Below the pieces are notes generated by a model, which worked only from the letters and a program-made list of their open reading frames with translations, was not told where the DNA came from and did no database searches. From the NCBI GenBank assembly GCA_031286205.1, contig JAITUR010000050.1, positions 1 to 44,195 on the forward strand: a DNA stretch of 44,195 bases, read 5' to 3'. The translations under genes were made by a program, and so were the position numbers. The stretch comes from Treponema sp. (lineage in GTDB: Bacteria; Spirochaetota; Spirochaetia; Treponematales; Breznakiellaceae). Positions 7,662 to 16,304 of this stretch are shown here, in pieces; positions within the stretch are counted from its first letter, which is position 1, and every line of letters begins with the position of its first letter.

Positions 7662-8388
7662 TATTTTTTAATGCTGATGCAAAAACCGCCATGTCCATAT
7701 CCGTGCCGGGTCCGTTGGGCTGCAATTCTTCCTCGCTGATATTAAGTTTGAAGGGGCGGCGGCCGATGTGTTCGGGATAGTGCGCGTCCGATGAAGTAAT
7801 TAAGGGGTAAGCCTTTGTGTCCAATGGCAAGTCGTTTACAGTGGGCGGTATGCGGACACATTCAAGAGCAGCCCAAGGTCCGTCTACTACAACGCCAAGC
7901 TGGCTTGTCATGGAAAACGCATAACGATCTACATGGGCGGGAATTACAATGCCGCCGTATTCGGAAACCTTTGCGCCGATATTGTCTACCGATATATCCA
8001 GCGGGTTTACAAGATAGTATTCTACCTCGCCTTCGATATTGTCGTCTTCATCGACATAAACCTGGTCGCCTGTTTTTTCCGGAATGTTCAAAAATGGCGT
8101 TAATATGGAATAGGCATATTCGTTAAATGCCATGCAGGCATTAAGATTTGCAAATAGACACAGTACATGGATTTCTTCGGTGGTTGTTGCTTCCATTCCA
8201 AAAACAGGAATAATGCCAAATTGCGGAGACAGTTTTGCAAAAGCAGGGCAGTTAAGGCTGGAATTATGATCTGTTATAGCCATAAGTTTGATACCTCTGG
8301 TTTTCCCTAATTCCAGTATTCGTCTTGGAGATAGTTCCAGAGATCCGCAGGGGGAAAGGCAGGAATGGTTATGCAAATCGATGAGCAT
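7654..8388 (-). CDS. PHP-domain phosphoesterase
   Basis: The 244-residue protein is a PHP-superfamily metal-dependent phosphoesterase. Metal ligands are evident in DLHNHSCLSPCG (HxH motif), AITDHNSS and the C-terminal SSDAHYPEHIGRR. I chose the ATG at 8388 over an upstream TTG at 8403: TATAAT (8400-8395 on the minus strand) ends six bases before that ATG, which suggests a leaderless start, and the domain begins immediately. It converges with and overlaps the DRTGG gene, completing the CBS/ATPase-DRTGG-PHP trio. The natural substrate is unknown; the family includes nucleotide and histidinol phosphatases. Confidence 0.85.
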   Translation of the reverse strand: MLIDLHNHSCLSPCGSLELSPRRILELGKTRGIKLMAITDHNSSLNCPAFAKLSPQFGIIPVFGMEATTTEEIHVLCLFANLNACMAFNEYAYSILTPFLNIPEKTGDQVYVDEDDNIEGEVEYYLVNPLDISVDNIGAKVSEYGGIVIPAHVDRYAFSMTSQLGVVVDGPWAALECVRIPPTVNDLPLDTKAYPLITSSDAHYPEHIGRRPFKLNISEEELQPNGPGTDMDMAVFASALKNIN

Positions 8389-8394
8389 AGTGTT

Positions 8395-8400
8395 ATTATA
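8395..8400 (-). promoter_or_regulatory. -10 element of the PHP gene, probably leaderless
   Basis: A perfect TATAAT on the minus strand ends six bases before the ATG at 8388. The -35 is weak and no ribosome site is present. Confidence 0.55.
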
Positions 8401-8469
8401 CAATAAATTGCCGATAGATTTGTAGGTGTGTTCTATAAGCTAGAGGCTGGAATTTCAACACCCAAGCCC

Positions 8470-9831
8470 CTATGGATCAAACCTCGAAGGAACAGGAATT
8501 TGTACAAGATTAATATAATGCCCGGGATACCGTCTGTTAAAGCCGCTGAATGATGATTCTGTTGCGCTTTCAAAAACTACAACTCTAAAATTACCGTTTT
8601 CATCAAAGTAGGGAATAAGCGCGGCTATATGATAATATTGCCTTAGGCGGGGAGATCCGCGCGGATTTTGAGCGGTTACTGCTGATCCTATTTCATTATT
8701 AATTGCTGCAAGGTAAAAAGAAAATGGGTAATCAATTGCAAGAGTGTATAACAAGGCATGAAGCCCTTCAAAACCATAACCGGCTTCCGATAAAAATCCG
8801 GGGTAATTATGAATAACAAAAGATCGATTTTCGTTTACTAAAATCTGCGAAAAATTACTGCCGCGGACTTCGAACTCTTCCAAAGCCCGATGAGATGAAG
8901 AACGCAAAGTTCCGTTTGCCTCTGCGGCAAGATTGCGTATCCAGTCAAGACCGAAATGCGGATCTCGTCTATGATCAAGCGGGATTACAATGCCTTCGCT
9001 GGGTCTGTTTTCCCAGTTTGCGGTAAAAGACGAACCCCTGTCTCCAAACGGCATTTTTAATGCCGAAACGGACAGTCGTTTTCCTGTAATCGGACGCAGA
9101 CAGCCGTCAATTAACCATTTAGCAAAACCGGAACAGTTAACCCCCGCCGAACCAGAAGGCTGCCTTTCGAGTGTTTCTATAAAAATAAAATTTCCGTTTT
9201 CATCTATTGCGCCGTCGTCCGCATAACGAATTTCCCCAAGCCGCTGCCGAACCTGAGTTATAAATCTTTGGCTGTCCCTGTACATTGCCAGATCAGGATC
9301 AAAATATTTACGCGGGAATTTGTCGCCCGCAAGCCGTAAAATTTCATTTAACTGCATGGTGTAAAGGCGTTCGAAAGGAACAGCAATGGGTAAAGACCTT
9401 GCCATAAAACCGCCGTACAGAACCACATCCATTTGGGCTTTATCCGTGCTTAGGGGTTTTAAGTCAATATATGTAAATTGATCGCTTCTAAGGAAAATCC
9501 TGATAAGCACGCCTGCTCCCGTATCCCTGCGGCGGGTAAGCATCCATGACCCTTGAGTCCAGCCAGGAAATTCCCCCAGAGAATTTTCGCGGGAAAGAAG
9601 CACCATTATTTCGTTTCTGCCGTTAACCGCGCGGACTTCCACTTTTTCCCCGGAAGGCAGTTGTTCTATGGCGGAGCGGCGCGACAGTACATTGGCAGGG
9701 GTATCATAAAACCAGGCATCTCTTAGCCTGATTCTTAGCTGCGAATCGTCGGATATACGGGCAACCGGTACATCGGCAAAGAGCGGAAAAACGGCTGCGA
9801 AAAGTATCAATTTAAATAGAAATTTTGACAT
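8470..9831 (-). CDS. Exported papain-like (NlpC/P60-related) hydrolase candidate
   Basis: The 453-residue protein has a signal peptide (MSKFLFKLILFAAVFPLFA). An SH3-like first half (about 25-110, with LRDAWFYDTP and GWTQGSWML) precedes a domain containing VNCSGFAKWLIDG, whose cysteine is about residue 233. This strongly resembles the catalytic cysteine motif of NlpC/P60 and related papain-fold amidases. A downstream YYHIAALIPYF (His about 401) followed by VVVFESATESSF could supply the histidine and third residue. The large insert between Cys and His is unlike classical NlpC/P60 enzymes. A periplasmic peptidoglycan-related hydrolase is plausible but inferred. It diverges from the HtrA gene; no clear ribosome site precedes its ATG. 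Confidence 0.65.
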   Translation of the reverse strand: MSKFLFKLILFAAVFPLFADVPVARISDDSQLRIRLRDAWFYDTPANVLSRRSAIEQLPSGEKVEVRAVNGRNEIMVLLSRENSLGEFPGWTQGSWMLTRRRDTGAGVLIRIFLRSDQFTYIDLKPLSTDKAQMDVVLYGGFMARSLPIAVPFERLYTMQLNEILRLAGDKFPRKYFDPDLAMYRDSQRFITQVRQRLGEIRYADDGAIDENGNFIFIETLERQPSGSAGVNCSGFAKWLIDGCLRPITGKRLSVSALKMPFGDRGSSFTANWENRPSEGIVIPLDHRRDPHFGLDWIRNLAAEANGTLRSSSHRALEEFEVRGSNFSQILVNENRSFVIHNYPGFLSEAGYGFEGLHALLYTLAIDYPFSFYLAAINNEIGSAVTAQNPRGSPRLRQYYHIAALIPYFDENGNFRVVVFESATESSFSGFNRRYPGHYINLVQIPVPSRFDP

Positions 9832-9888
9832 ATATACTGTTATTATCGGTGTTTTTGTGTTAATATGTAAGCAAGGAGAAGGAAGGAA

Positions 9889-11097
9889 ATGCGGTTATAC
9901 AGTCGCGGACAGGTAATAATTTTTTCGGCAGTAAGCGGGCTTATTGTTCTGCTTTTGGCAATTGGATTTGGTATTTTTAAGCCGTCCCCGGTAAGCGAAA
10001 ACACGCCTGTTCTTTCTCAGGCTCAGGAAACAGAGGTTAAGTTAAATCAATCGGACTATCTGCTTCTTAATACCCAGGATTTTGTTCAATATTCCGACAG
10101 CGAAAGGGAAAATATTGCCATTTACGAAAGATTTAATTCTGCGGTTGTAAATATTACCACAGAAATAATGGCAATTGACTGGTTTCTTCAGCCCGTGCCC
10201 CAGGAAGGCTCTTCCGGCTCCGGCTCTATTATCGATACAAGCGGTTATGTTCTTACAAATAACCATGTTATAAACAGGGCGCACAGGATTTTTATTAACC
10301 TTGCGGATGGAAGCCAGTTTGAAGGCACAGTGGTAGGAACCGATCCGGAAAGCGATTTAGCTGTCTTAAAGTTTGATCCTCCGCAGGGTATGACACTGGT
10401 TGCAATTCCTTACGGCGATTCTTCCAATTTAATGGTTGGGCAGAAAGTTTTGGCAATAGGCAATCCATTTGCTCTTGAACGCACTTTGACGGTTGGAATT
10501 GTTTCCGGTTTAGGACGGCCAATTCAGGTTTCCAGAAACCGTGTTATACGCAATATGATTCAGACCGATGCCTCGATTAACCCCGGAAATTCCGGCGGTC
10601 CGCTTTTGGATACTCAGGGAAGGATGATTGGAATTAACACAATGATTTATTCGACATCCGGCGGTTCTGTCGGCATTGGTTTTGCCGTTCCTGTAAATAC
10701 CGCAAAGCGTGTTGTTTCCGAAATAATTCAGCATGGCAAGGTACGCAGAGGCTGGGTCGATGCAACTGTCGTGCAGTTATTTCCAAGCCTTGTTAATTAC
10801 GCAAAGCTGCCTGTAAGTTCCGGGCTTCTTGTTTCCCGCACCAAGCGGGGCGGGTTAGCTGAAAGAGCGGGACTGCGTCAGGGTACAGAACCTGTGCAGT
10901 ATGGCAGAAGCGTAATCTATCTTGGCGGCGATATAATAACAGCTGTTAATGGGGTAAGAACAAACACTCTTGCAGATTTATATTCAGCATTGGAATCCTC
11001 CCGCCCCGGAGATGTTATTAGAATAGATATTATTCGCGACGGCAACTCTGTTACTTTACAGGTAACGCTCGCAGACAGGGAAGAAGTACTTAACTAA
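9889..11097 (+). CDS. HtrA/DegP-like serine protease with one PDZ domain
   Basis: This 402-residue S1C-family protease has an N-terminal membrane anchor (about residues 8-30). A trypsin-like domain follows with the triad His126 (LTNNHVINRA), Asp156 (ESDLAVLKF) and Ser235 (NPGNSGGPLLD). One C-terminal PDZ domain (about 300-395; SGLLVSRTKRGGLAERAGL, GDIITAVNG) completes it. It would act in periplasmic protein quality control. An AAGGAG-rich ribosome site (GGAGAAGGAAGG) precedes the ATG. A second, two-PDZ HtrA lies at 16955-18439, so this organism has at least two. The gene ends in an 84-base convergent gap before mutS2. Confidence 0.93.
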   Translation: MRLYSRGQVIIFSAVSGLIVLLLAIGFGIFKPSPVSENTPVLSQAQETEVKLNQSDYLLLNTQDFVQYSDSERENIAIYERFNSAVVNITTEIMAIDWFLQPVPQEGSSGSGSIIDTSGYVLTNNHVINRAHRIFINLADGSQFEGTVVGTDPESDLAVLKFDPPQGMTLVAIPYGDSSNLMVGQKVLAIGNPFALERTLTVGIVSGLGRPIQVSRNRVIRNMIQTDASINPGNSGGPLLDTQGRMIGINTMIYSTSGGSVGIGFAVPVNTAKRVVSEIIQHGKVRRGWVDATVVQLFPSLVNYAKLPVSSGLLVSRTKRGGLAERAGLRQGTEPVQYGRSVIYLGGDIITAVNGVRTNTLADLYSALESSRPGDVIRIDIIRDGNSVTLQVTLADREEVLN

Positions 11098-11181
11098 TGG
11101 CTTTTATGAGAGTTAGGCGAAGCGGGTTTGTTTAGAAAATATATTTTTGCAGTATTAAAATTTTAATCGAGACAGCCATTT

Positions 11182-13584
11182 TTAATGTAAGACAACTTCG
11201 GTTCTTCCATAACCGCCCATTTCGGGTCTGGAAAAATGGAATTCCGCCACTGCGGAGCTGCTTCTAAGGTAGTCGTGTATTCCGTTTCTAAGAATGCCGT
11301 GGCCTTTGCCGTGTATAATGGCAAAGGTCTTTAATCCCGACAGCATGGCAGCTTCCAGTTGGCGGCGGACAGCTTCCAGGGCTTCTTCCAGATTCATTTT
11401 TCTTACCGTTAATTCGTAGACTGCTTCGTTTGCTGCGCTTATGTCGGCAGACCAGGAAACCGTTGCCGTATTGCCGGTATTTTTTTTCTTTGTTTGAGCT
11501 GCGGGAATTAAATCTTTTTCCGGAAAACTTATTTTTAAAGAACCAACTTTTACTATCCACGAAGTCCCCGCCGAATTTTTTTTGTCCACCCTTATTATTA
11601 CCCCGCTTTGTTTTGATTTTCCTGCAAGTACTTCCATGCCTTCCGTAAATATATTTTTTTCTGTGTTAACAGGGTTTTCCAGCTTATGTATTTGATCCCG
11701 AATAGCAGCCTCTTCGTTATCCAGAGCATTGCTTTCGTTATCTACATTGCGTGCAAGTTCGTTTAAGAATTCTTTTACTTTTAATGTTTTCTCCCGGGTT
11801 ATTTCTCCCTCTTTTACTTCTCTAACAAGGTTTTCCAAAGTTTTGCGGCTTTCGCTTAATAAAACCTGGAGCTTTCCGGTATATTCGCGTTTTAATTCCG
11901 CTTCTTTTTGCCTTAGCTGCAGCTCTTTTAAATCCGCTCTTCGTTTTTCTTCTTTTAATTGATTTTGCTCGACAGCGCTTTTTCGTTCGATGCCCGCAAG
12001 CTCTCTTTGTTTTTGTTCAAGCCCTTTGATCATTTCGGAGACATCTGACTTATCTTCGTTAATATATTTTCTTGCGCTGTCTACAATTACACCGTCTAAT
12101 CCATTTGCCTGAGCAATATCAATTGCCCTGCTTTCTCCGGGAAGACCCGCAATTATTTTATATGTGGGCGACAATGTATGTATATTAAATTCTACAGATG
12201 CGTTTTCTACTCCCTGTCTTGTATAACCGTAATGTTTTAAAATACCGTGATGCGTAGTAATAATCATCCGCGATTTTTTGTTAATTAAGTAATCCAGTAT
12301 TGCCATAGCAATTGCGCCGCCTTCCTCCGGGTCTGTGCCGGAACCAAGCTCGTCTAAAAGAATTAAAGATTTTTCTGCCGCGTGTTTTGTAATGGCGGAA
12401 ATATTTGTTATATGGGCGGAAAAAGTAGAAAGAGATTGGTCTATAGATTGTTCGTCGCCAATGTCTGCGTATATTCCGTCAAAAACCGGAAGAATACTGG
12501 ATGCTTCCAAAGGCAGAGCAAGAGCGCTTTGGTTCATCATGCAGAGCAGTCCAAGAGTTTTAAGCGCTACTGTTTTTCCTCCTGTATTTGGACCCGTAAT
12601 TATTAGGGTGCGGGTATCTCCGTTCATTTCTATATTTATTGGGACAGGATTTTTTAGAAGCGGATGCCGTGCCTGATTAAGAAACAGCGCTTCGTTATTG
12701 GAAGTGTTTTTGGTAAAGCAGCCTTTTATTGCCATCGAATACGATGCTTTTGTCCTTATACATTCCAATTTAATTATTTCTGTGTAAAAATCTTTTACTT
12801 CCTTTGAATAAATGGAAACCTTTTCCGTTAACTCTCGCATTATTTTTTGAATTTCCGCATCCAGATTTCTTTTTTCCAAAATTATGTCATTGTTCTTTTC
12901 TACGATATCAAGGGGTTCTATAAAAATGGTCTGACCCGACGAAGATGACTCGTGAACTATTCCTTTTATTCTTCCGCGATAATTCGATTTAACCGCAATT
13001 ACCGTCCGCCCGTCTCGCTGAGAAGGAAGGGGGGATTGCAACATTCGTTTGTAATCTTCTTCCCCGCAATAGCGGGAAATTGCCGCCTTTAAATCTTTTT
13101 CCAGACTCTCTATTCTTTTTTTTATAGCTCTTAATGCAGGAAGATCCCGCAGATTGCCGTCTTTGTCGATTATTTTAAATATTTCTGCAGAGACATTTTT
13201 TACCTCGGTAGATTGATATTCGAAAGACCAGTTTTTGTTTTTGGAAATCCATTTTACAAGCTCGATACTTCGTTCTATAAATAAACCAATAGCAAGAGCT
13301 TCGTCTAAATCCAAAACCGTACCTTCTGTTTCTATTTTTGGAATTAAAAACCCGATAGACGGCAGCCAATTTCTGGGTTCGTCCGCATTGCTTTTTTTTA
13401 GCTCGAATATTAAACGGACTTTTTCTTTTTCGTTGTTTACACTTTCGTCGAACAATGGTTTTGAATTTTTAATTATTTCCGCGGCTTCTGTGCTTAGGGC
13501 ATAACCCGATGCTTTTTCCATTATTTTGGGATATTCCAAAAGGTTTAAAGTTTTTTCCACAAGAGCGGCTTTGTCAGTATTCAT
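11182..13584 (-). CDS. mutS2: MutS2 endonuclease/ribosome-rescue ATPase
   Basis: The 800-residue product matches MutS2 in length and order. It has a core/lever region, an ABC-type ATPase with Walker A GPNTGGKT (331-338), signature-region EQSIDQSLSTFSAHI, and Walker B LILLDELGSGTDPEEG. A long charged coiled coil (about 520-640) and a C-terminal Smr nuclease domain (about 725-800, IHGKGHGILRNGIHDYL) follow. MutS2 proteins suppress homologous recombination and, in some bacteria, act on collided ribosomes. The N-terminal MutS mismatch-recognition domain is absent, as expected. The start overlaps the rsgA stop by 11 bases, making it the last gene of a coupled operon. Confidence 0.95.
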   Translation of the reverse strand: MNTDKAALVEKTLNLLEYPKIMEKASGYALSTEAAEIIKNSKPLFDESVNNEKEKVRLIFELKKSNADEPRNWLPSIGFLIPKIETEGTVLDLDEALAIGLFIERSIELVKWISKNKNWSFEYQSTEVKNVSAEIFKIIDKDGNLRDLPALRAIKKRIESLEKDLKAAISRYCGEEDYKRMLQSPLPSQRDGRTVIAVKSNYRGRIKGIVHESSSSGQTIFIEPLDIVEKNNDIILEKRNLDAEIQKIMRELTEKVSIYSKEVKDFYTEIIKLECIRTKASYSMAIKGCFTKNTSNNEALFLNQARHPLLKNPVPINIEMNGDTRTLIITGPNTGGKTVALKTLGLLCMMNQSALALPLEASSILPVFDGIYADIGDEQSIDQSLSTFSAHITNISAITKHAAEKSLILLDELGSGTDPEEGGAIAMAILDYLINKKSRMIITTHHGILKHYGYTRQGVENASVEFNIHTLSPTYKIIAGLPGESRAIDIAQANGLDGVIVDSARKYINEDKSDVSEMIKGLEQKQRELAGIERKSAVEQNQLKEEKRRADLKELQLRQKEAELKREYTGKLQVLLSESRKTLENLVREVKEGEITREKTLKVKEFLNELARNVDNESNALDNEEAAIRDQIHKLENPVNTEKNIFTEGMEVLAGKSKQSGVIIRVDKKNSAGTSWIVKVGSLKISFPEKDLIPAAQTKKKNTGNTATVSWSADISAANEAVYELTVRKMNLEEALEAVRRQLEAAMLSGLKTFAIIHGKGHGILRNGIHDYLRSSSAVAEFHFSRPEMGGYGRTEVVLH

Positions 13585-14524
13585 TAATGCTTCCTTCTAT
13601 ATCTTCCGCTATTCGAATAAGACTTTCGTATCGATCTTCGTGTATAATGCCCGCTGTTACAGCTTCCATTATTTTGCAGCCCGGTTCTGTTTTATGCGAA
13701 CAGGAAAGCCCAAAGCTGCACTTGCCTGCAAGCGGCGCAAACTCCTTCATGTGAAAAATTACTTCGTTTGCTTTTATTCCATCGGGAATAAATACTCTAA
13801 CTCCGGGCGTGTCAATTATTTTTGTTTTTTCTGATACATCTATCAGATAAGACATTGTTGTTGTGTGGACACCCCTGTCGTATTTTTCGTTAAGTTTGCC
13901 TTCTTTTATGTTTAATCCCGGCAGAAGCGCGTTTATTAAACTGGATTTTCCTACGCCGGATTGTCCTATTAACATACCGGTTTTTCCTTCTATGTTATTA
14001 CGGAGTTCGTTAAGCCCTTCTCCTGTTTTCGAAGATACAAAAAGCACCTTAAAACCGGTTTTATTAAAATCTTCCAGACGCTCGTTAATATCTATATCAT
14101 CGTATTTTAGATCTATCTTATTGCAGACAATGATAGGTTCTATTCCCGCAATATCCGCCTGTAAAAGAATCCTGTCTATAAAACGCGGGCGGAAAGGAGG
14201 GGAGACAGGTGTTGTTATACAAAGAACAAGATCTATATTTGCAGCCAATATTTGGCTTGCAGATTCTTTTTGGTTAAAGCGGGAAAAAAAGTTTTGTCTT
14301 TTTTCCAAAGAAAGAATAAGGGCTGTGTTATCGTTTGTTTCCGATAATTCTATGGTAACCCAGTCTCCGGGTGCAAAGGGGTTATAGTTTTCTTTATTGG
14401 TTTGTAAAACTTTTCCTTTTATCCGGCACTCAAGCTCTTTAATGCCTTCTTTTGTCTCCGCCCTTACGGTTATAATGTTACGAGACCCTTTAATTATTAG
14501 TCCCTTTACAATTTCTGTATTCAT
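13574..14524 (-). CDS. rsgA: Ribosome small-subunit maturation GTPase RsgA
   Basis: RsgA is a circularly permuted GTPase that assists late 30S maturation. The 316-residue protein shows an N-terminal OB fold (about 1-75) and a G4 motif CNKIDLK (134-140) lying before the P-loop GQSGVGKS (187-194), which is the permuted order. G3 is DTPG (238-241), and the C-terminal zinc site uses Cys269, Cys275, His277 and Cys283, with the family spacing. The gene overlaps murI by four bases and mutS2 by 11 bases. The grouping with mutS2, which in other bacteria can act on ribosomes, is notable. Confidence 0.95.
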   Translation of the reverse strand: MNTEIVKGLIIKGSRNIITVRAETKEGIKELECRIKGKVLQTNKENYNPFAPGDWVTIELSETNDNTALILSLEKRQNFFSRFNQKESASQILAANIDLVLCITTPVSPPFRPRFIDRILLQADIAGIEPIIVCNKIDLKYDDIDINERLEDFNKTGFKVLFVSSKTGEGLNELRNNIEGKTGMLIGQSGVGKSSLINALLPGLNIKEGKLNEKYDRGVHTTTMSYLIDVSEKTKIIDTPGVRVFIPDGIKANEVIFHMKEFAPLAGKCSFGLSCSHKTEPGCKIMEAVTAGIIHEDRYESLIRIAEDIEGSINEY

Positions 14525-15321
14525 AATTCCAAAATTTCCAGGTTAAACATTAATTTTTGCGCCCGATTCTCCCAGAAAGGATTTACATTTTTTGTGCTTG
14601 TAAGTAAAAGTTTTTTTTGTCCGGCTTTTTCCGCACGGAGTATACCGTTGTTTTCGTCCAGTAAAAACCCTATTCGTTTTGTAATTCCGGCAAGGGAATC
14701 GAAAACTGTTAAATCAGGGGCGGCTTCTTTTTGGAACTCTTCCTGTAAAAATAAAAAATGGGTGCAGCCAAGTACAATGGTATCTACATTTGCTTCGCGG
14801 AAAAGTTTTATATATTTTTTTACAATTTTTTCTTTTTCCGGCGAATTCCCGCACGAATCGTCGTATTGCATTTCTATAAAATCGACAAGTTCAGGGGCAG
14901 CTATTCCAAAAATCTCGCAGGTTTTTTCCGCAAGATTAAGATTATGAATTTCCTGTATAGTACGCTCTGTTCCAAGTACGCCTATTTTTCCGCTGTTGCA
15001 GGCAAGGGATGCGGGTTTTACAGCCGGCACAGTACCCACAAACGGAATAGTGGAAAACTTTTGCCGCAAGGAAGATAAAGCCGCAATAGTTGCGGTATTA
15101 CACGCCAGAACAATTATTTTTGGCTGAATCAATTTTATAAGTTTTTCTATAAGCGCGGTTAGTATCGATACTAATTCTTCTTTTGTACGAGGTCCGTAAG
15201 GATAATTTTTATTGTCGGCAAGATAGTAAACTGTTTCCTGCGGATTTTTTTTATAAAAATCCATGCAGTAGGGAAGACCGCCAATTCCTGAATCAATAAA
15301 TAATATAGGTAAATTATTCAT
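14521..15321 (-). CDS. murI: Glutamate racemase
   Basis: MurI converts L-glutamate to D-glutamate for peptidoglycan. The 266-residue product has DSGIGGL at residues 10-16 and both catalytic cysteines: Cys74 in LACNTATIA and Cys186 in VLGCTHFLF. The YYLADNKNYPYGPR block corresponds to the substrate-binding loop (usually GDxxxxPYG, here with an altered first half). It starts two bases after the zinc-ribbon gene and overlaps rsgA by four bases, so translation is coupled. The C-terminus has a short extension beyond the usual fold. Confidence 0.94.
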   Translation of the reverse strand: MNNLPILFIDSGIGGLPYCMDFYKKNPQETVYYLADNKNYPYGPRTKEELVSILTALIEKLIKLIQPKIIVLACNTATIAALSSLRQKFSTIPFVGTVPAVKPASLACNSGKIGVLGTERTIQEIHNLNLAEKTCEIFGIAAPELVDFIEMQYDDSCGNSPEKEKIVKKYIKLFREANVDTIVLGCTHFLFLQEEFQKEAAPDLTVFDSLAGITKRIGFLLDENNGILRAEKAGQKKLLLTSTKNVNPFWENRAQKLMFNLEILEL

Positions 15322-15323
15322 AT

Positions 15324-15641
15324 TTAATCGGGTGCCGGAAGGTTCTCTTCTTTGCCAAAAAGATTGTCAAATGCCGCTCTGGCAGATTCCGCTTTTTCCC
15401 GCTCTTTATACTGCCCGTCACCTGGGCGGTTTTTATCGTTTAAAGAAAACCAGTCGCAAAAATTGGCGCGTTCTTTGTCCGGCTGCATTTCTGCTCCGCT
15501 TTCCTTGCAGTCTCCGCGTCCGCCGGGCAGAAAAAAAAGGCAGTTTTTGCATGAACGCAGATCTTTGCCGCAGCTATCGCATCTGGCTGAACGGCCTATA
15601 GGCCTGGGAGCTGTTATCGGTTTTCCGCAATACCAACACAT
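15324..15641 (-). CDS. Small multi-zinc-ribbon protein
   Basis: The 105-residue product starts MCWYCGKPI and contains CxxC pairs at CWYC, CDSC and CKNC plus additional Cys (DCKES, FCDWF), so it probably binds two or more zinc ions. The C-terminal half is charged and likely helical. I do not recognise a characterised function; similar short zinc-ribbon proteins sit beside housekeeping genes in spirochaetes. It is the first gene of the murI-rsgA-mutS2 operon, two bases upstream of murI. Its own promoter has a textbook 17-base spacing and ends six bases before the ATG, with no ribosome site, so translation of the whole operon may begin leaderless. Confidence 0.75.
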   Translation of the reverse strand: MCWYCGKPITAPRPIGRSARCDSCGKDLRSCKNCLFFLPGGRGDCKESGAEMQPDKERANFCDWFSLNDKNRPGDGQYKEREKAESARAAFDNLFGKEENLPAPD

Positions 15642-15647
15642 ACTGTT

Positions 15648-15676
15648 ATTGTAGCCGTATAGGGATTGGCTGTAAA
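15648..15676 (-). promoter_or_regulatory. Promoter of the zinc-ribbon/murI/rsgA/mutS2 operon
   Basis: TTTACA (15676-15671) and TACAAT (15653-15648) on the minus strand are 17 bases apart. The -10 ends six bases before the ATG at 15641. This is one of the clearest leaderless arrangements in the window. Confidence 0.65.
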
Positions 15677-15712
15677 GGCAAAAAATGGTAATATTAGTCA
15701 GGAAGAGTAAAG

Positions 15713-16303
15713 GTGTTTAAGATAAATCCATGCGCCGCAGGCTGCGGAAAGCCGGCAATAACCGGCAATAACCTGTGTTTTACACATCAGGCAAATCCCG
15801 TGCAGGAATACGAACGAATTTGCGATTATATAGAAAATACCTCTGCAATTAAAGACCTGGCTGTTTCCGGAATGCGTTTCGAAAATGTCAATTTTTCTAA
15901 CCATCAATTTTATGGATGCAATTTTATGGATACATCTTTTTTTCAGTGTAATTTTTCCGGCGTAAAAATAAGAATGAGTTTTTTTGATTTTGCCGGTTTT
16001 ATTAATTGCAATTTTGTAAGTTCTGATATTCAGTTTGTTTCGTTTGCCGGTGCAAGTTTTAATAGCTGTAGTTTTTCGGATTCGGAAATTATCCATGTTA
16101 ATTTCGAAGGCACATCCGCTTTTGATACTTCTTTTAACAGTTCTAATTTATACAATACCAGATTTATTAGCGCAGATATAGTTAAATCCAATTTTATAAA
16201 CTGCAACTTAAAACGGGTATATTTTGCCAGTTCTAAACGGAAAGATATAATATTTAAATCGTCAAATACCGCAGAAGCAGTGTTTGAAGCGGAAGAGTCC
16301 TAG
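15713..16303 (+). CDS. Pentapeptide-repeat protein with N-terminal zinc-knuckle
   Basis: The 196-residue protein starts with GTG, supported by AGGAAG at about 15700. Its N-terminus has a C-x3-C-x10-C-x2-H pattern (PCAAGCGKP to NLCFTH), a likely small zinc site. From about residue 55 to 190 it consists of tandem five-residue repeats with F or L at the central position (for example NFSNH, NFMDT, SFFQC, NFSGV, SFNSC, NFEGT), which fold as a right-handed quadrilateral helix. Some such proteins mimic DNA and protect gyrase, but most have no known role. It is cotranscribed with the metallo-beta-lactamase-fold gene that begins one base after its stop. Confidence 0.8.
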   Translation: MFKINPCAAGCGKPAITGNNLCFTHQANPVQEYERICDYIENTSAIKDLAVSGMRFENVNFSNHQFYGCNFMDTSFFQCNFSGVKIRMSFFDFAGFINCNFVSSDIQFVSFAGASFNSCSFSDSEIIHVNFEGTSAFDTSFNSSNLYNTRFISADIVKSNFINCNLKRVYFASSKRKDIIFKSSNTAEAVFEAEES

Positions 16304-16304
16304 T

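Noticed and set aside
13863-14387. A 174-codon open frame on the plus strand
   Set aside because: It is antisense to the conserved rsgA P-loop and zinc region and has Ser/Leu-biased composition of a shadow frame.
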